48,274 nt of DNA from positions 1-48,274 of the forward strand of contig JACMLT010000202.1 in NCBI GenBank assembly GCA_014379455.1, given 5' to 3'. The notes beneath the pieces are model-generated. The model made no database searches and had not been told where the DNA came from. It saw only the letters and a list, made by a program, of their open reading frames with translations. The first letter of the stretch is position 1. Each line of letters starts with the position of its first letter. This document shows positions 1 through 7,340 of the stretch, piece by piece. The position numbers and the translations under genes are program-made. The stretch is from Nitrospiraceae bacterium. Its GTDB lineage: Bacteria; Nitrospirota; Nitrospiria; Nitrospirales; Nitrospiraceae.

Positions 1-94
1 CGTCAAGAAACGTATCCATCCTCAATGTTCCGATATCGAAGTCTCGTTCCCACTATGGTAGGCTCATGCGCATGACATTACATCAACAGAGGGC

Positions 95-250
95 ATGTGT
101 GTGAAACAGGGATATCGGTTGATCATTGTGGATAAGGCCGGTGTGCTGGTTTCTGAGTTCCAACTGACGGAGAACGCTCTAGCGCATCCGGAAGCCTTTG
201 TCTCGGCACTCAAGCAGTCGATCGAGGACATTGAAGAGGAGGAGCCCTGA
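95..250 (+). CDS. Small acidic hypothetical protein (51 aa)
   Basis: A short open frame beginning with ATG, preceded by a purine-rich stretch (AGAGGG) about five bases upstream, encodes 51 residues ending in an acidic tail (EDIEEEEP). The N-terminal half (YRLIIVDKAGVLVSEF) looks like two beta strands. I do not recognise a family. An in-frame stop at 59-61 bounds it upstream. It lies 65 bases before the aldo/keto reductase on the same strand. It could be a real small protein or a chance frame; the main support is the SD-like sequence and the protein-like composition. Confidence 0.35.
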   Translation: MCVKQGYRLIIVDKAGVLVSEFQLTENALAHPEAFVSALKQSIEDIEEEEP

Positions 251-315
251 GTGTCGTCCGCTCGCTCCATCTACCTGCAATAACGCATTCGCGCGTGTGA
301 CAAGGGAGCGTGTGT

Positions 316-1287
316 ATGGAATACGTTCATCTCGGTCGGGCAGGCGTGAAAGTGAGCCGGCTCTGTCTCGGCACGATGAATTTTGGGCCGGAGACAAGCG
401 AAGCAGACAGTTTCGCCATCATGGATCGGGCGCTGGAGCTAGGCATCAACTTTTTCGACACGGCGGACGTCTATGGTTGGAAAGTCGGTGAAGGCTGGAC
501 TGAGCAGATTATGGGGTGTTGGTTCGCTCAGGGCGGGGGACGACGTGAAAAAGTCGTGTTGGCAACGAAGGTGTTCGGCCGGATGGGTGATTGGCCGAAT
601 CAGTCTCTCGTATCGGCGCTGCATATCAAGCGGGCCTGTGAGGCCAGCCTGCGGCGCTTGCAGACAGATTGCATCGACCTCTACCAGATGCATCACGTCG
701 ATCGGGAAACGCCGTGGGAGGAAATCTGGCAGGCGATGGAGCAACTCGTCCGTGAAGGCAAGGTGCTCTACGTCGGCAGCAGCAATTTTGCCGGTTGGCA
801 TCTGGCCCAGGCACAAGAATTAGCTCGCAGCCGCCACTTTCTTGGCCTCGTGTCGGAGCAGAGTCTCTACAATTTGAACGAGCGGACCGTCGAGTTAGAA
901 GTGATTCCAGCTTGCGAAGCCTATGGCATCGGCCTGATTCCTTGGAGTCCGCTCGCGCGCGGCCTGTTGGCCGGGTCCTTGGAACCAGCGAAGGTTGGCC
1001 GACGCACACACACAGATGTAAAAAAAGACATCGAGACCTCTCGTCCCAAGCTTGAAGCCTATGAGGCGCTGTGTAGACAACTCGGCGAGCATCCAGCTGA
1101 TATGGCACTGTCCTGGCTGCTGCATCAAAAGGCCGTGACCTCGCCGATTATCGGTCCACGTACAATGGAGCAATTGAACGGCACAATGCGGGTCCTGAGT
1201 CTCACGTTGAGCCAGGAGACACTGAAACGGCTTGACGAGATCTTCCCCGGCCCCGGTGGGCCTGCACCAGAAGCCTACGCGTGGTAA
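316..1287 (+). CDS. Aldo/keto reductase family oxidoreductase
   Basis: NAD(P)H-dependent aldo/keto reductase with a (beta/alpha)8 barrel, expected in the cytoplasm. The family tetrad is visible: Asp48 and Tyr53 (FFDTADVY), Lys85 (VVLATK) and His126 (LYQMHH). The C-terminal cofactor segment (SPIIGPRTMEQL) is also present. The length of 323 aa is normal for the YajO/Tas-like branch (AKR families 11-13). I chose ATG 316 because AAGGGAG lies seven bases upstream; a GTG at 310 would be too close to that site. Physiological substrate cannot be read from sequence. The gene appears monocistronic, followed by about 150 bases with no feature before the convergent DUF2934 gene. Confidence 0.95.
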   Translation: MEYVHLGRAGVKVSRLCLGTMNFGPETSEADSFAIMDRALELGINFFDTADVYGWKVGEGWTEQIMGCWFAQGGGRREKVVLATKVFGRMGDWPNQSLVSALHIKRACEASLRRLQTDCIDLYQMHHVDRETPWEEIWQAMEQLVREGKVLYVGSSNFAGWHLAQAQELARSRHFLGLVSEQSLYNLNERTVELEVIPACEAYGIGLIPWSPLARGLLAGSLEPAKVGRRTHTDVKKDIETSRPKLEAYEALCRQLGEHPADMALSWLLHQKAVTSPIIGPRTMEQLNGTMRVLSLTLSQETLKRLDEIFPGPGGPAPEAYAW

Positions 1288-1434
1288 CAGGGTCTATATC
1301 ACGATGACTGCTGCCAGAGACGGTGACTGAAGACAGTTAGATCGAGGGACATGGGCTAAGCGGGGATAAACCTGGGTTAGGTCTGGTTGCGCACGTTGGC
1401 GAGAACAGGAGAGGTACAGACACAGGCCCACTCT

Positions 1435-1671
1435 CTATTTCGGGAGTGAGGGAACCGCACTGAGGTCGTTCATCTCTTTCCGAACCAGTTCTTCAGCTTT
1501 CAACCAATCTTCCACGTCGCGCTCCGCCTGTCGCCCTCGCTGCTCATAGAGTTCGTAAGCTTTCTTCGCAATCCGTTCTCGTACCTCATCCGAATACTTC
1601 TGCATGGACTCAGGTTCAGGCGGCAGACTTCGTTCCCCCACATGCTGAGCATCAGGATTTTTTGATTTCAT
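1435..1671 (-). CDS. DUF2934 family protein
   Basis: A 78-aa soluble protein whose central segment (IAKKAYELYEQRGRQAERD, then VEDWLKAEELV) matches the DUF2934 pattern of an Ala-Tyr-Leu-Tyr-Glu helix, RGR turn and DWL-AE helix. The role of this family is unknown. Many small copies are typical of Nitrospira and some proteobacteria, which supports the taxonomic guess. A strong Shine-Dalgarno (GAGGGAGG) lies just upstream of the ATG. The ends are charged and probably disordered. It converges on the aldo/keto reductase. Confidence 0.85.
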   Translation of the reverse strand: MKSKNPDAQHVGERSLPPEPESMQKYSDEVRERIAKKAYELYEQRGRQAERDVEDWLKAEELVRKEMNDLSAVPSLPK

Positions 1672-1806
1672 GGGCCTCCCTCTTTCGACGACGGGTTTTC
1701 TTCCTTAAGTATACCAGCACGCCCGTCAAGTTGCGCAGCGCGATTCATTGATCTTGCATCCTCGCTCTTGGCCCTTTTAGAATACGCCACTCTACGAGGG
1801 TGCCCT

Positions 1807-2295
1807 ATGCCTTTCACGATTCGCCGCCAAGGTCGCTTCCCTGTGCCATACGGTCTGTCCCACTACCTAGGTCTTTTCTCCGAGCTCCCACAGACCTACC
1901 TTTTGGGATTCGGGTTACTCCTGATGCTTCTAATACTGAGTAGCCAACCAGTCTATGCCGAATGGGTATTGGTGAGTGGTGACGATGAAGCGGGATTAAA
2001 AGTCTACGTCGATCCCGCCACCCTTCGCCGCAATGGAAATTTGGCAAAAATGTGGCAATTGTACGACTACAGGACCGTACAAACCGTGGCGGGCGATTCG
2101 TTGTTGTCCATGAAGCGGTTCAATGAATACGATTGTACAGAAGAGCGTACTCGTATGCTTGGATATACGTGGTTCTCGGGCAACATGGGGAACGGTAACG
2201 TTGTGTACAGTACCACGGAACAACTGCCGTGGGAGCCAGTTGTCCCGCGTACGATCAATCGAACGCTCTGGAAAGTGGCATGCGAGAAGAAATGA
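1807..2295 (+). CDS. Exported protein, surface-adhesin E-like
   Basis: A 162-aa protein with an unusually long N-terminal lead (about 30 residues) before a hydrophobic segment (YLLGFGLLLMLLILSS) ending VYA-EW, a plausible signal peptidase site. The mature part begins EWVLVSGDD and continues with YVDPATLRR and a tryptophan/tyrosine-rich beta pattern (MWQLYDYRTVQ). It has two cysteines (YDCTEE and WKVACEKK) positioned to form a disulfide. This matches the surface-adhesin protein E family, small periplasmic or surface proteins. ATG 1807 has GAGGG six bases upstream. The real start could instead be an internal ATG at 1924 with a shorter leader. Function beyond the family name is not known. Confidence 0.72.
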   Translation: MPFTIRRQGRFPVPYGLSHYLGLFSELPQTYLLGFGLLLMLLILSSQPVYAEWVLVSGDDEAGLKVYVDPATLRRNGNLAKMWQLYDYRTVQTVAGDSLLSMKRFNEYDCTEERTRMLGYTWFSGNMGNGNVVYSTTEQLPWEPVVPRTINRTLWKVACEKK

Positions 2296-2559
2296 TCTTG
2301 CCGAAGAGCAGTTTCGTTACTCACAGAGGAGTAATAGACGGCTGTAGTACCAGTCGACTCTTCGACCCACTGCGTACGACGGAATCACGTTCAAGATTGC
2401 TGCCAAACAGACGTACCGACAGACTCCAAAATGCGCGACCCCGCCGTACACGCGAATCCGTACCCGTCTCTATTCGTCGCTATTGCCACGTTCATGGCTC
2501 TTGCCTCGCGACGCGTTGAGCCATCTCTCGCTAGGCACTTCAAGTAACCAGCGAGAATC

Positions 2560-3462
2560 ATGCCGACCGTCATATTTAAAACTCTGTCAAGCCGGGCGCG
2601 CACTGGCATGAGTCTATGGGGCGCAATTCGATGTCTTACGTTAGGGGAGATGCTCCAAGGTTCGGCAGAATTAGCCGCTGTGCTCAGTCTTCTTGTTGCA
2701 GCAACTATTTGGTTCATCACCTGGTTCAGGCCAAATCCAGAGGTCCATGTCAGCGCAGCCTTATACACCTACGAGCGTGGTTTCATGCTGGAGGGAACAA
2801 CGAAGACGACTCTCTCTCATATGCAGAACCTCCTTTCCAATTGTACGCTCTGGCGATTTCCACCGATACTCACCAAACCCAGCGTCAAGATAACCAATGT
2901 ACACTCATGGGTCTTGAGCAAGTATCTTCTTGAAAATGTATCAGACCAGGCCATTACAAATATCCGTATGGGGGTCGGTTCTCCTCTCCTGAATCAGTTC
3001 ACCGTATTGTCGGCTACTCCGAACGTCCAAGCCAAGGGGAGTGTGGAGTCACGCGCGAAAGATGGTCTCCCCATGTATGTGATCTCTATCGCCGCCCTCG
3101 GGCCTAACGCGTCAGCGATGCTCAGCCTACAGACTCCCATTAACGACACCATGCGACATGCCTTGTACGACGAACTTCATACCTTTCGGATTCCAGCCGC
3201 GTTCCTATCGGCTGATCAGCTATGGAACATCAGCTCGACAGTTACTCGTATCAGCGACTCGACCATGGTGATGTTGGAGACCGAAATGCAAAGCGGTGAT
3301 AGAGGCATTTCTTCGCCTGAAAAGGTTGAGAGTTGGAATCTGGATCCCTCGGATCCAGCACTGTTAGAAGAAGACGTGTCATATCGACTTCTGCCGAGGG
3401 CACCCAATTGCCAAGCGGAAGCTGATAGTGAGCTGGGAGAATTTGGCACTCAGAATAAATAG
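2560..3462 (+). CDS. Membrane-anchored protein of unknown function, paralog A
   Basis: A 300-aa protein with one N-terminal membrane helix (about residues 36-56, LAAVLSLLVAATIWFITWF), then a large probably extracytoplasmic domain. I do not recognise a family. It is clearly paralogous to the minus-strand gene at 19961-20788. Shared signatures in order are W-F-x-P-x-P-x-x-H-V; Y-x-Y-E-R-x-F-x-L-E-G; a Cys-containing SNCTLWR/SDCSLRR segment; SWV then L-x-E-N-V-S-D; SPLL; SLxTPIxxTMR; LLADQ/LSADQ; and VSY near the C-terminus. The LENVSD segment recalls a beta-sandwich strand. The start has no strong SD; internal ATGs at 2608 and 2650 are alternatives. The gene stands alone. Confidence 0.7.
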   Translation: MPTVIFKTLSSRARTGMSLWGAIRCLTLGEMLQGSAELAAVLSLLVAATIWFITWFRPNPEVHVSAALYTYERGFMLEGTTKTTLSHMQNLLSNCTLWRFPPILTKPSVKITNVHSWVLSKYLLENVSDQAITNIRMGVGSPLLNQFTVLSATPNVQAKGSVESRAKDGLPMYVISIAALGPNASAMLSLQTPINDTMRHALYDELHTFRIPAAFLSADQLWNISSTVTRISDSTMVMLETEMQSGDRGISSPEKVESWNLDPSDPALLEEDVSYRLLPRAPNCQAEADSELGEFGTQNK

Positions 3463-3558
3463 GAACGTATCAACACAATACCGGACTTCTTCTGGTGGTC
3501 GACTTTTTCAGCAGACGCCTGGAGATGCATTGCTCCTTCGAGCTACAATGTGTTCCGT

Positions 3559-4191
3559 ATGAGTGGTACACGTCCTCACTCTTTCTCTGGTCTCTACATC
3601 ATCCTCGACCCATCGGTTTGTTCTCCGCGCCCCTTGATTGAGGTGCTGAAAACTGCAGCTGAGGCCGGCGCCGGCCTCTTCCAATATCGCAACAAGACCG
3701 CATCGATGAAAGATGCCTATGTGGAAGCCTTGGCGCTTCGACAGGCTGCTGCGAAGGCAGGCGTCCTGTTCATCGTCAACGATCGATGCGATTTGGCCCT
3801 GGCTATCGATGCCGATGGCGTGCATTTGGGACAGGGGGACTTGCCGCTCGACCTAGCAAGGAAAGTGATGGGTCCAGAGAAGCTGATCGGGATCTCCACC
3901 CATAGTCCGACGCAGGTGCGAGATGCCACCGCTGGAAAACCGGACTACCTTGGCTTTGGCCCCATCTTCACACCAGGTTCTAAGCAGGATCATGATCCGG
4001 TGGTTGGGATTGAGGGGCTACGTGCGATACGCTCGCTCACACCGTTGCCCGTCTTTGCAATCGGCGGGATTCATATCAACCAGGTTAATGAAGTCATCCG
4101 CGCGGGGGCTGATGGGGTAGCGGTTATCTCTTCAATCCTCAAGGCGCCTGATATTAGTCACGCCGTGACATCGTTCCTTGCGCAGATGTGA
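3559..4191 (+). CDS. thiE: Thiamine phosphate synthase
   Basis: Couples hydroxymethylpyrimidine diphosphate with thiazole phosphate to form thiamine phosphate in the cytoplasm. The TIM-barrel signatures are present: FQYRNK (the QxRxK phosphate site), FIVNDRCDLA, DGVHLGQGDLP, IGISTHS, YLGFGPIFTPGSK, VFAIGGI and GADGVAVISSI. The length of 210 aa is normal. I used ATG 3559; a GTG at 3550 in the same frame is possible, and neither has a clear SD. The stop codon abuts an imperfect palindrome shared with the convergent bioD gene. No other thiamine gene is in the window. Confidence 0.95.
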   Translation: MSGTRPHSFSGLYIILDPSVCSPRPLIEVLKTAAEAGAGLFQYRNKTASMKDAYVEALALRQAAAKAGVLFIVNDRCDLALAIDADGVHLGQGDLPLDLARKVMGPEKLIGISTHSPTQVRDATAGKPDYLGFGPIFTPGSKQDHDPVVGIEGLRAIRSLTPLPVFAIGGIHINQVNEVIRAGADGVAVISSILKAPDISHAVTSFLAQM

Positions 4192-4370
4192 GCCTGCATT
4201 ATTCATGACGCTTCTGCTGCAAGCGCGGATACGCGGCTGTGACGGGCAGTCTCGCCGTTCAGCGTTTCGACATACTGCACGAGTATATCTCAGGGCTTCA
4301 CGCCTCCGAGTGCCCGTCTCGCTTCGCGTCTGCACGCTTTCGCGACGAACCTTTATGAATAATGCGGGCT
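4191..4370. repeat. 180-bp imperfect palindrome (MITE-like) at thiE/bioD junction
   Basis: The ends are inverted repeats: AGCCTGCATTATTCAT at 4191-4206 and its complement with one mismatch at 4355-4370. Placed almost symmetrically inside is a second perfect pair, GACGGGCA at 4241-4248 and TGCCCGTC at 4311-4318, so the element could fold into a long stem. It has no coding capacity of its own. It touches the thiE stop codon on one side and encodes the end of BioD on the other. It may be a small non-autonomous transposon-like or REP-type element, or a bidirectional 3' end structure. No target-site duplication was evident. Confidence 0.7.
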
Positions 4371-5119
4371 AGGACCAATCTCGCCAGCATTTTAATCGGA
4401 GCGGTCTTCGCGAGGCTAACCAAGCCCTCGTTCCAATTTCGATTCACAAGAGGGCTGTGGGGTAGTGGACCCACTACGGGAACCCCTGCAAGCCGTCGAA
4501 GGAGGTTGACGGTCGACTGTTCCTGCGCGTGAGCGATCTTCGTCCGCACAGGCCTCTGCTGGTTTAAAACCAATGCCACGACAGGAATATTCTGCTCACG
4601 AAGCGCATGAAGGGTCAACAAAGCGTGATTGATTCCTCCCAAGCCTGATTGTCCCACCACAATAGCCGGTAACTTCATTTGATAGATGAGGTCTGACAGA
4701 TTAAGTACCTCTGTAACAGGGACATAGATTCCCCCAACTCCTTCTAGCACCATGAAAGTATGCTTCTGACGCAGGGTGCGGAAGGTTCGTACGATTGTTG
4801 CCATCTGCACAGTTTTTCCTTCCGCTTGTGCAGCAGAGAATGGCGCCACTGGAAGTCGAAAGACATAGGGGCACACTTCAGTCATCGGATCACGAGTTCC
4901 AGCCGCTTTTCGCAACCGCGCTCCATCAGACTGACGTTTGCGCGACCGAGAGACTCCCGTCTCAATCGGTTTCATAACTCCCACATCGATCCCCCGTTGA
5001 ATCAGACATCGTGCGAGCGCAGAAGCAACGAGCGTTTTCCCGACGCCTGTGTCAGTAGCGGTGACAAAGATCCCTCGTGGGCTGGAATCGGTAACTACTT
5101 GTTTGGGTCGTCGCATCAT
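4298..5119 (-). CDS. bioD: ATP-dependent dethiobiotin synthetase
   Basis: Closes the ureido ring of dethiobiotin from diaminopelargonic acid, CO2 and ATP, the penultimate step of biotin synthesis. Visible motifs are the Walker-A-like TATDTGVGKTLVA, the substrate-binding Lys in VMKPIETG, EGVGGIYVPV (family EGAGG), and VVGQSGLGGINHALLT. At 273 aa it is longer than usual. The last roughly 22 residues (Lys/Arg-rich, ending GHSEA) are encoded by the palindromic repeat at 4191-4370, so the natural C-terminus was probably near the LARLVLA segment. Start is ATG 5119 or the adjacent ATG 5116; no SD is evident. It lies downstream of the SDR gene on the same strand, with a repeat between them. Confidence 0.93.
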   Translation of the reverse strand: MMRRPKQVVTDSSPRGIFVTATDTGVGKTLVASALARCLIQRGIDVGVMKPIETGVSRSRKRQSDGARLRKAAGTRDPMTEVCPYVFRLPVAPFSAAQAEGKTVQMATIVRTFRTLRQKHTFMVLEGVGGIYVPVTEVLNLSDLIYQMKLPAIVVGQSGLGGINHALLTLHALREQNIPVVALVLNQQRPVRTKIAHAQEQSTVNLLRRLAGVPVVGPLPHSPLVNRNWNEGLVSLAKTAPIKMLARLVLARIIHKGSSRKRADAKRDGHSEA

Positions 5120-5152
5120 TGATTTCTGGTGGAATCCAGAGCCATGCTCCCC

Positions 5153-5279
5153 GCAGGATGATCCAAAAGTCCGTCAGCAAGGCCGCAGCCGAAGAAAGCA
5201 CCGGAGGCGTACCCTCTGGGGTACGTTGAGGACCTGAACGATGCGAGAACACCGCTGGCGGGCTTTTTCAGCATCCGCC
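5153..5279. repeat. Palindromic intergenic repeat, copy A
   Basis: About 127 bases with inverted ends (GCAGGATG at one side; the complement of GGCGGATGCTGAAAAA at the other). The internal core CAAGGCCGCAG is shared with copies at 6116-6284 and 38932-39100. A perfect hairpin (GTACCC-tctg-GGGTAC, 5209-5224) sits in the middle. The element begins at the stop codon of the SDR gene (overlap of one base) and lies between it and bioD on the same strand, so it will be in the transcript if the two are co-transcribed. Confidence 0.75.
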
Positions 5280-6019
5280 TATAGGATTCGGCTGTCACAG
5301 TTCCACACCTGTCCCGACACATCGTTCAGTTGTGCGAGATGCACAACAGTCCTGGCTACTTCTTCTCGCGATGGTGGTCGACCCAATGCATGATCGTTCC
5401 AGTTATCGTCTGCTGGCATGACTTCTGTTGTGAGGCCTGTCTTCTGCCAGCCGGGCAAGAGGAGATTCACACGAACGTTGCCTGCGCCCCACTCAATGGC
5501 TGCGCTATGCACCAATCCGATAAGACCGGCTTTTGAGGCTGCGTAGGCGGCCTGCCCATTCGAACCATGGAGCCCGGCATACGACCCAATGACGACGATC
5601 GACCCGCCACCGTGAGCGAGGAGGGGAGGGGCCATGGCGCGAAGGCAGTGAAATGTTCCTGTCAAATTCGTGGCAATCACCTCGGCCCAATCTTCTTCAC
5701 GTTGTCGAAGCAAGAGATGGCTCCCTCCAATTCCGGCATTGCAGACAAACACCGAGGGTACAGGCATCCGGCGGCACGAGGTCTCGAGCATCTGTTGCAC
5801 CGCATGCGCCTCGCGAATATCAGCTTCGTAGAGCACTCCTGTTCCACCGACGGACACGACCTGTGTGAGTGTTTCCTCAGCCGCTGCCTTGTTTCGATGG
5901 TAATGGATTCCGACAGACCAGCCGGCTGCCGCAAAAGCCAGGCTGATCGCTCGACCGATCCCTCCGGACGCGCCGGTTACCAGCACCGACTGTGTGAATT
6001 CGCTGGCCGGTCTCGTCAT
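5279..6019 (-). CDS. SDR family oxidoreductase (3-oxoacyl-ACP reductase-like)
   Basis: Classical short-chain dehydrogenase of 246 aa, cytoplasmic, NAD(P)H-dependent. The nucleotide-binding TGASGGIGR, the CNAG motif, the catalytic Ser (VVIGSYAG) and the YAASK active-site pair are all present. The C-terminus GQVWNCDSRIL resembles the FabG ending GQ-x-x-x-x-DG/DS. It could work in fatty acid or pimelate/biotin precursor synthesis given bioD next door, but the specificity is not readable; a general FabG-like reductase is the safe call. Start ATG 6019 lacks an obvious SD. Confidence 0.88.
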   Translation of the reverse strand: MTRPASEFTQSVLVTGASGGIGRAISLAFAAAGWSVGIHYHRNKAAAEETLTQVVSVGGTGVLYEADIREAHAVQQMLETSCRRMPVPSVFVCNAGIGGSHLLLRQREEDWAEVIATNLTGTFHCLRAMAPPLLAHGGGSIVVIGSYAGLHGSNGQAAYAASKAGLIGLVHSAAIEWGAGNVRVNLLLPGWQKTGLTTEVMPADDNWNDHALGRPPSREEVARTVVHLAQLNDVSGQVWNCDSRIL

Positions 6020-6115
6020 CTAGGTGGCTCGTTGCTTAGCTGGCAATGGAGAAACCTATGTTGATGCTGTTGGTGTCGCAGAATAGAACGCCTCTGACAA
6101 AAAGCACACCATCTC

Positions 6116-6284
6116 GCAGGATGTTCAAAAAGCTTCTCCAGCAAGGCCGCAGCGAGCGAAGGTCCGAAGGCGTACCCTTCTCACCCTCCCAGCCCCGAGC
6201 TGTTAGAACAGCTCTTTTCCCGTGGGTACGTTGAGGGCCTGAAGGATGTGAGAACGATGCGGGAGTAATTTTTCAACCTCCTGC
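6116..6284. repeat. Palindromic intergenic repeat, copy B
   Basis: About 169 bases with ends GCAGGATGTTCAAAAA and the complement of a close variant, and the shared core CAGCAAGGCCGCAG. It is longer than copy A because an extra hairpin is nested inside: GAGCTGTT-ag-AACAGCTC (6197-6214), followed by TTTTCC and enclosed by GTACCC/GGGTAC (6172-6177 and 6224-6229). It fills most of the 391-base gap between the SDR gene and the exported protein at 6411; nothing else was seen in that gap. Confidence 0.72.
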
Positions 6285-6410
6285 ACGAGGATTATGGGTG
6301 GGATATTGTGCGAAGGCAAGCCTGTAGGCGCGCCACTCTCCTTCCCTTGCCGCTTCCAGGATTCCTATGGTACGGTCATCCCATCGATCAACTACTGGAG
6401 GATCTTGCGC

Positions 6411-7340
6411 ATGCCGCTGACGAAACTGGGATACCGATGGGCCTTCATCGTGGGCTCAGTGCTACTGCTCAACTGTACCCCCTGGTCAACCTCCTTCGCA
6501 GCGGATGATACCAGCCTCATTGCGCAATCCGCCGATTATTTTCCCGATCAGATCGGCAATACGTGGCGTTATCGTGGCCAGATAACCGAAGGGCCTCTGC
6601 AAACGATCGAGCATAAATTTTTCTCCAATGTGTCCTCGGTCACCGAGACGAAAGTCATGAAGGGCATGACGGTCACCGTGTTTCACGATGCCAATCCAGG
6701 CAACCATGGCCCAATGGATAGTTTCTACCGGCGCGATAGCGTCGGCATCGTCTATTACGGTTCAGAACCTGGCACGCCCTTCGAAAAACAACTCGTGCCC
6801 TATCAGATCGTACGGTTCCCGATGAAGCTCTCGTCGTCCTTCCAGCAATTCAACCGCAAGGACATGGAATTTGGCACGGATTTGGACCGTGATGGCGTCG
6901 ACGAAAAGGCAGATTCGCAGGGCGAGGCAACAGTGCTAGGGCATGAATCAGTGACCGTCCCAGCCGGCACATTCAAGGATGCCGTGAAGCTGGAAGCGCG
7001 CATGCACATGCAGATTCACCTCTCCGGTGCGAAGAAAACTGCCATAGGAACCGATGTGATGACTGCCTGGTTTGCAAAGGGTGTGGGCTTGGTCAAGTAT
7101 GTCGAGCGGCAGGAGCTCTCGCAGATGGAAGACCGCGGAGTGGTCACGGATATCATGGAAGAACTGGAATCGTATGACATCAAGCCGCCCAACGCCTCAC
7201 TCGGGCGGGGCGAATCCTCGACGGAGGGTCTGCTCGCTGACCACACGAGCGACTACGAATTGCGTCAGGTACTCTTCCCCTCCGGCTTTCGCTCCGACTC
7301 CGGAGAGCCGATGACCCCCAAACGGCTGACGTCCGACTAA
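6411..7340 (+). CDS. Exported protein of unknown function
   Basis: A 309-aa protein with a signal peptide (about residues 1-30, hydrophobic core AFIVGSVLLLNC, cleavage likely after SFA). The cysteine in the core has Asn before it, so it is a poor lipobox. The mature region starts YFPDQIGNTWRYRG, a pattern seen in secreted proteins with a YxP..G..W.Y opening. It later has VTVPAGTFKDAVKLE and a DRDGVDEKAD segment resembling a calcium loop. I cannot assign a role. ATG 6411 was chosen because TGGAGGA lies eight bases upstream. The last 144 bases overlap the convergent putA gene on the other strand. Confidence 0.75.
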   Translation: MPLTKLGYRWAFIVGSVLLLNCTPWSTSFAADDTSLIAQSADYFPDQIGNTWRYRGQITEGPLQTIEHKFFSNVSSVTETKVMKGMTVTVFHDANPGNHGPMDSFYRRDSVGIVYYGSEPGTPFEKQLVPYQIVRFPMKLSSSFQQFNRKDMEFGTDLDRDGVDEKADSQGEATVLGHESVTVPAGTFKDAVKLEARMHMQIHLSGAKKTAIGTDVMTAWFAKGVGLVKYVERQELSQMEDRGVVTDIMEELESYDIKPPNASLGRGESSTEGLLADHTSDYELRQVLFPSGFRSDSGEPMTPKRLTSD

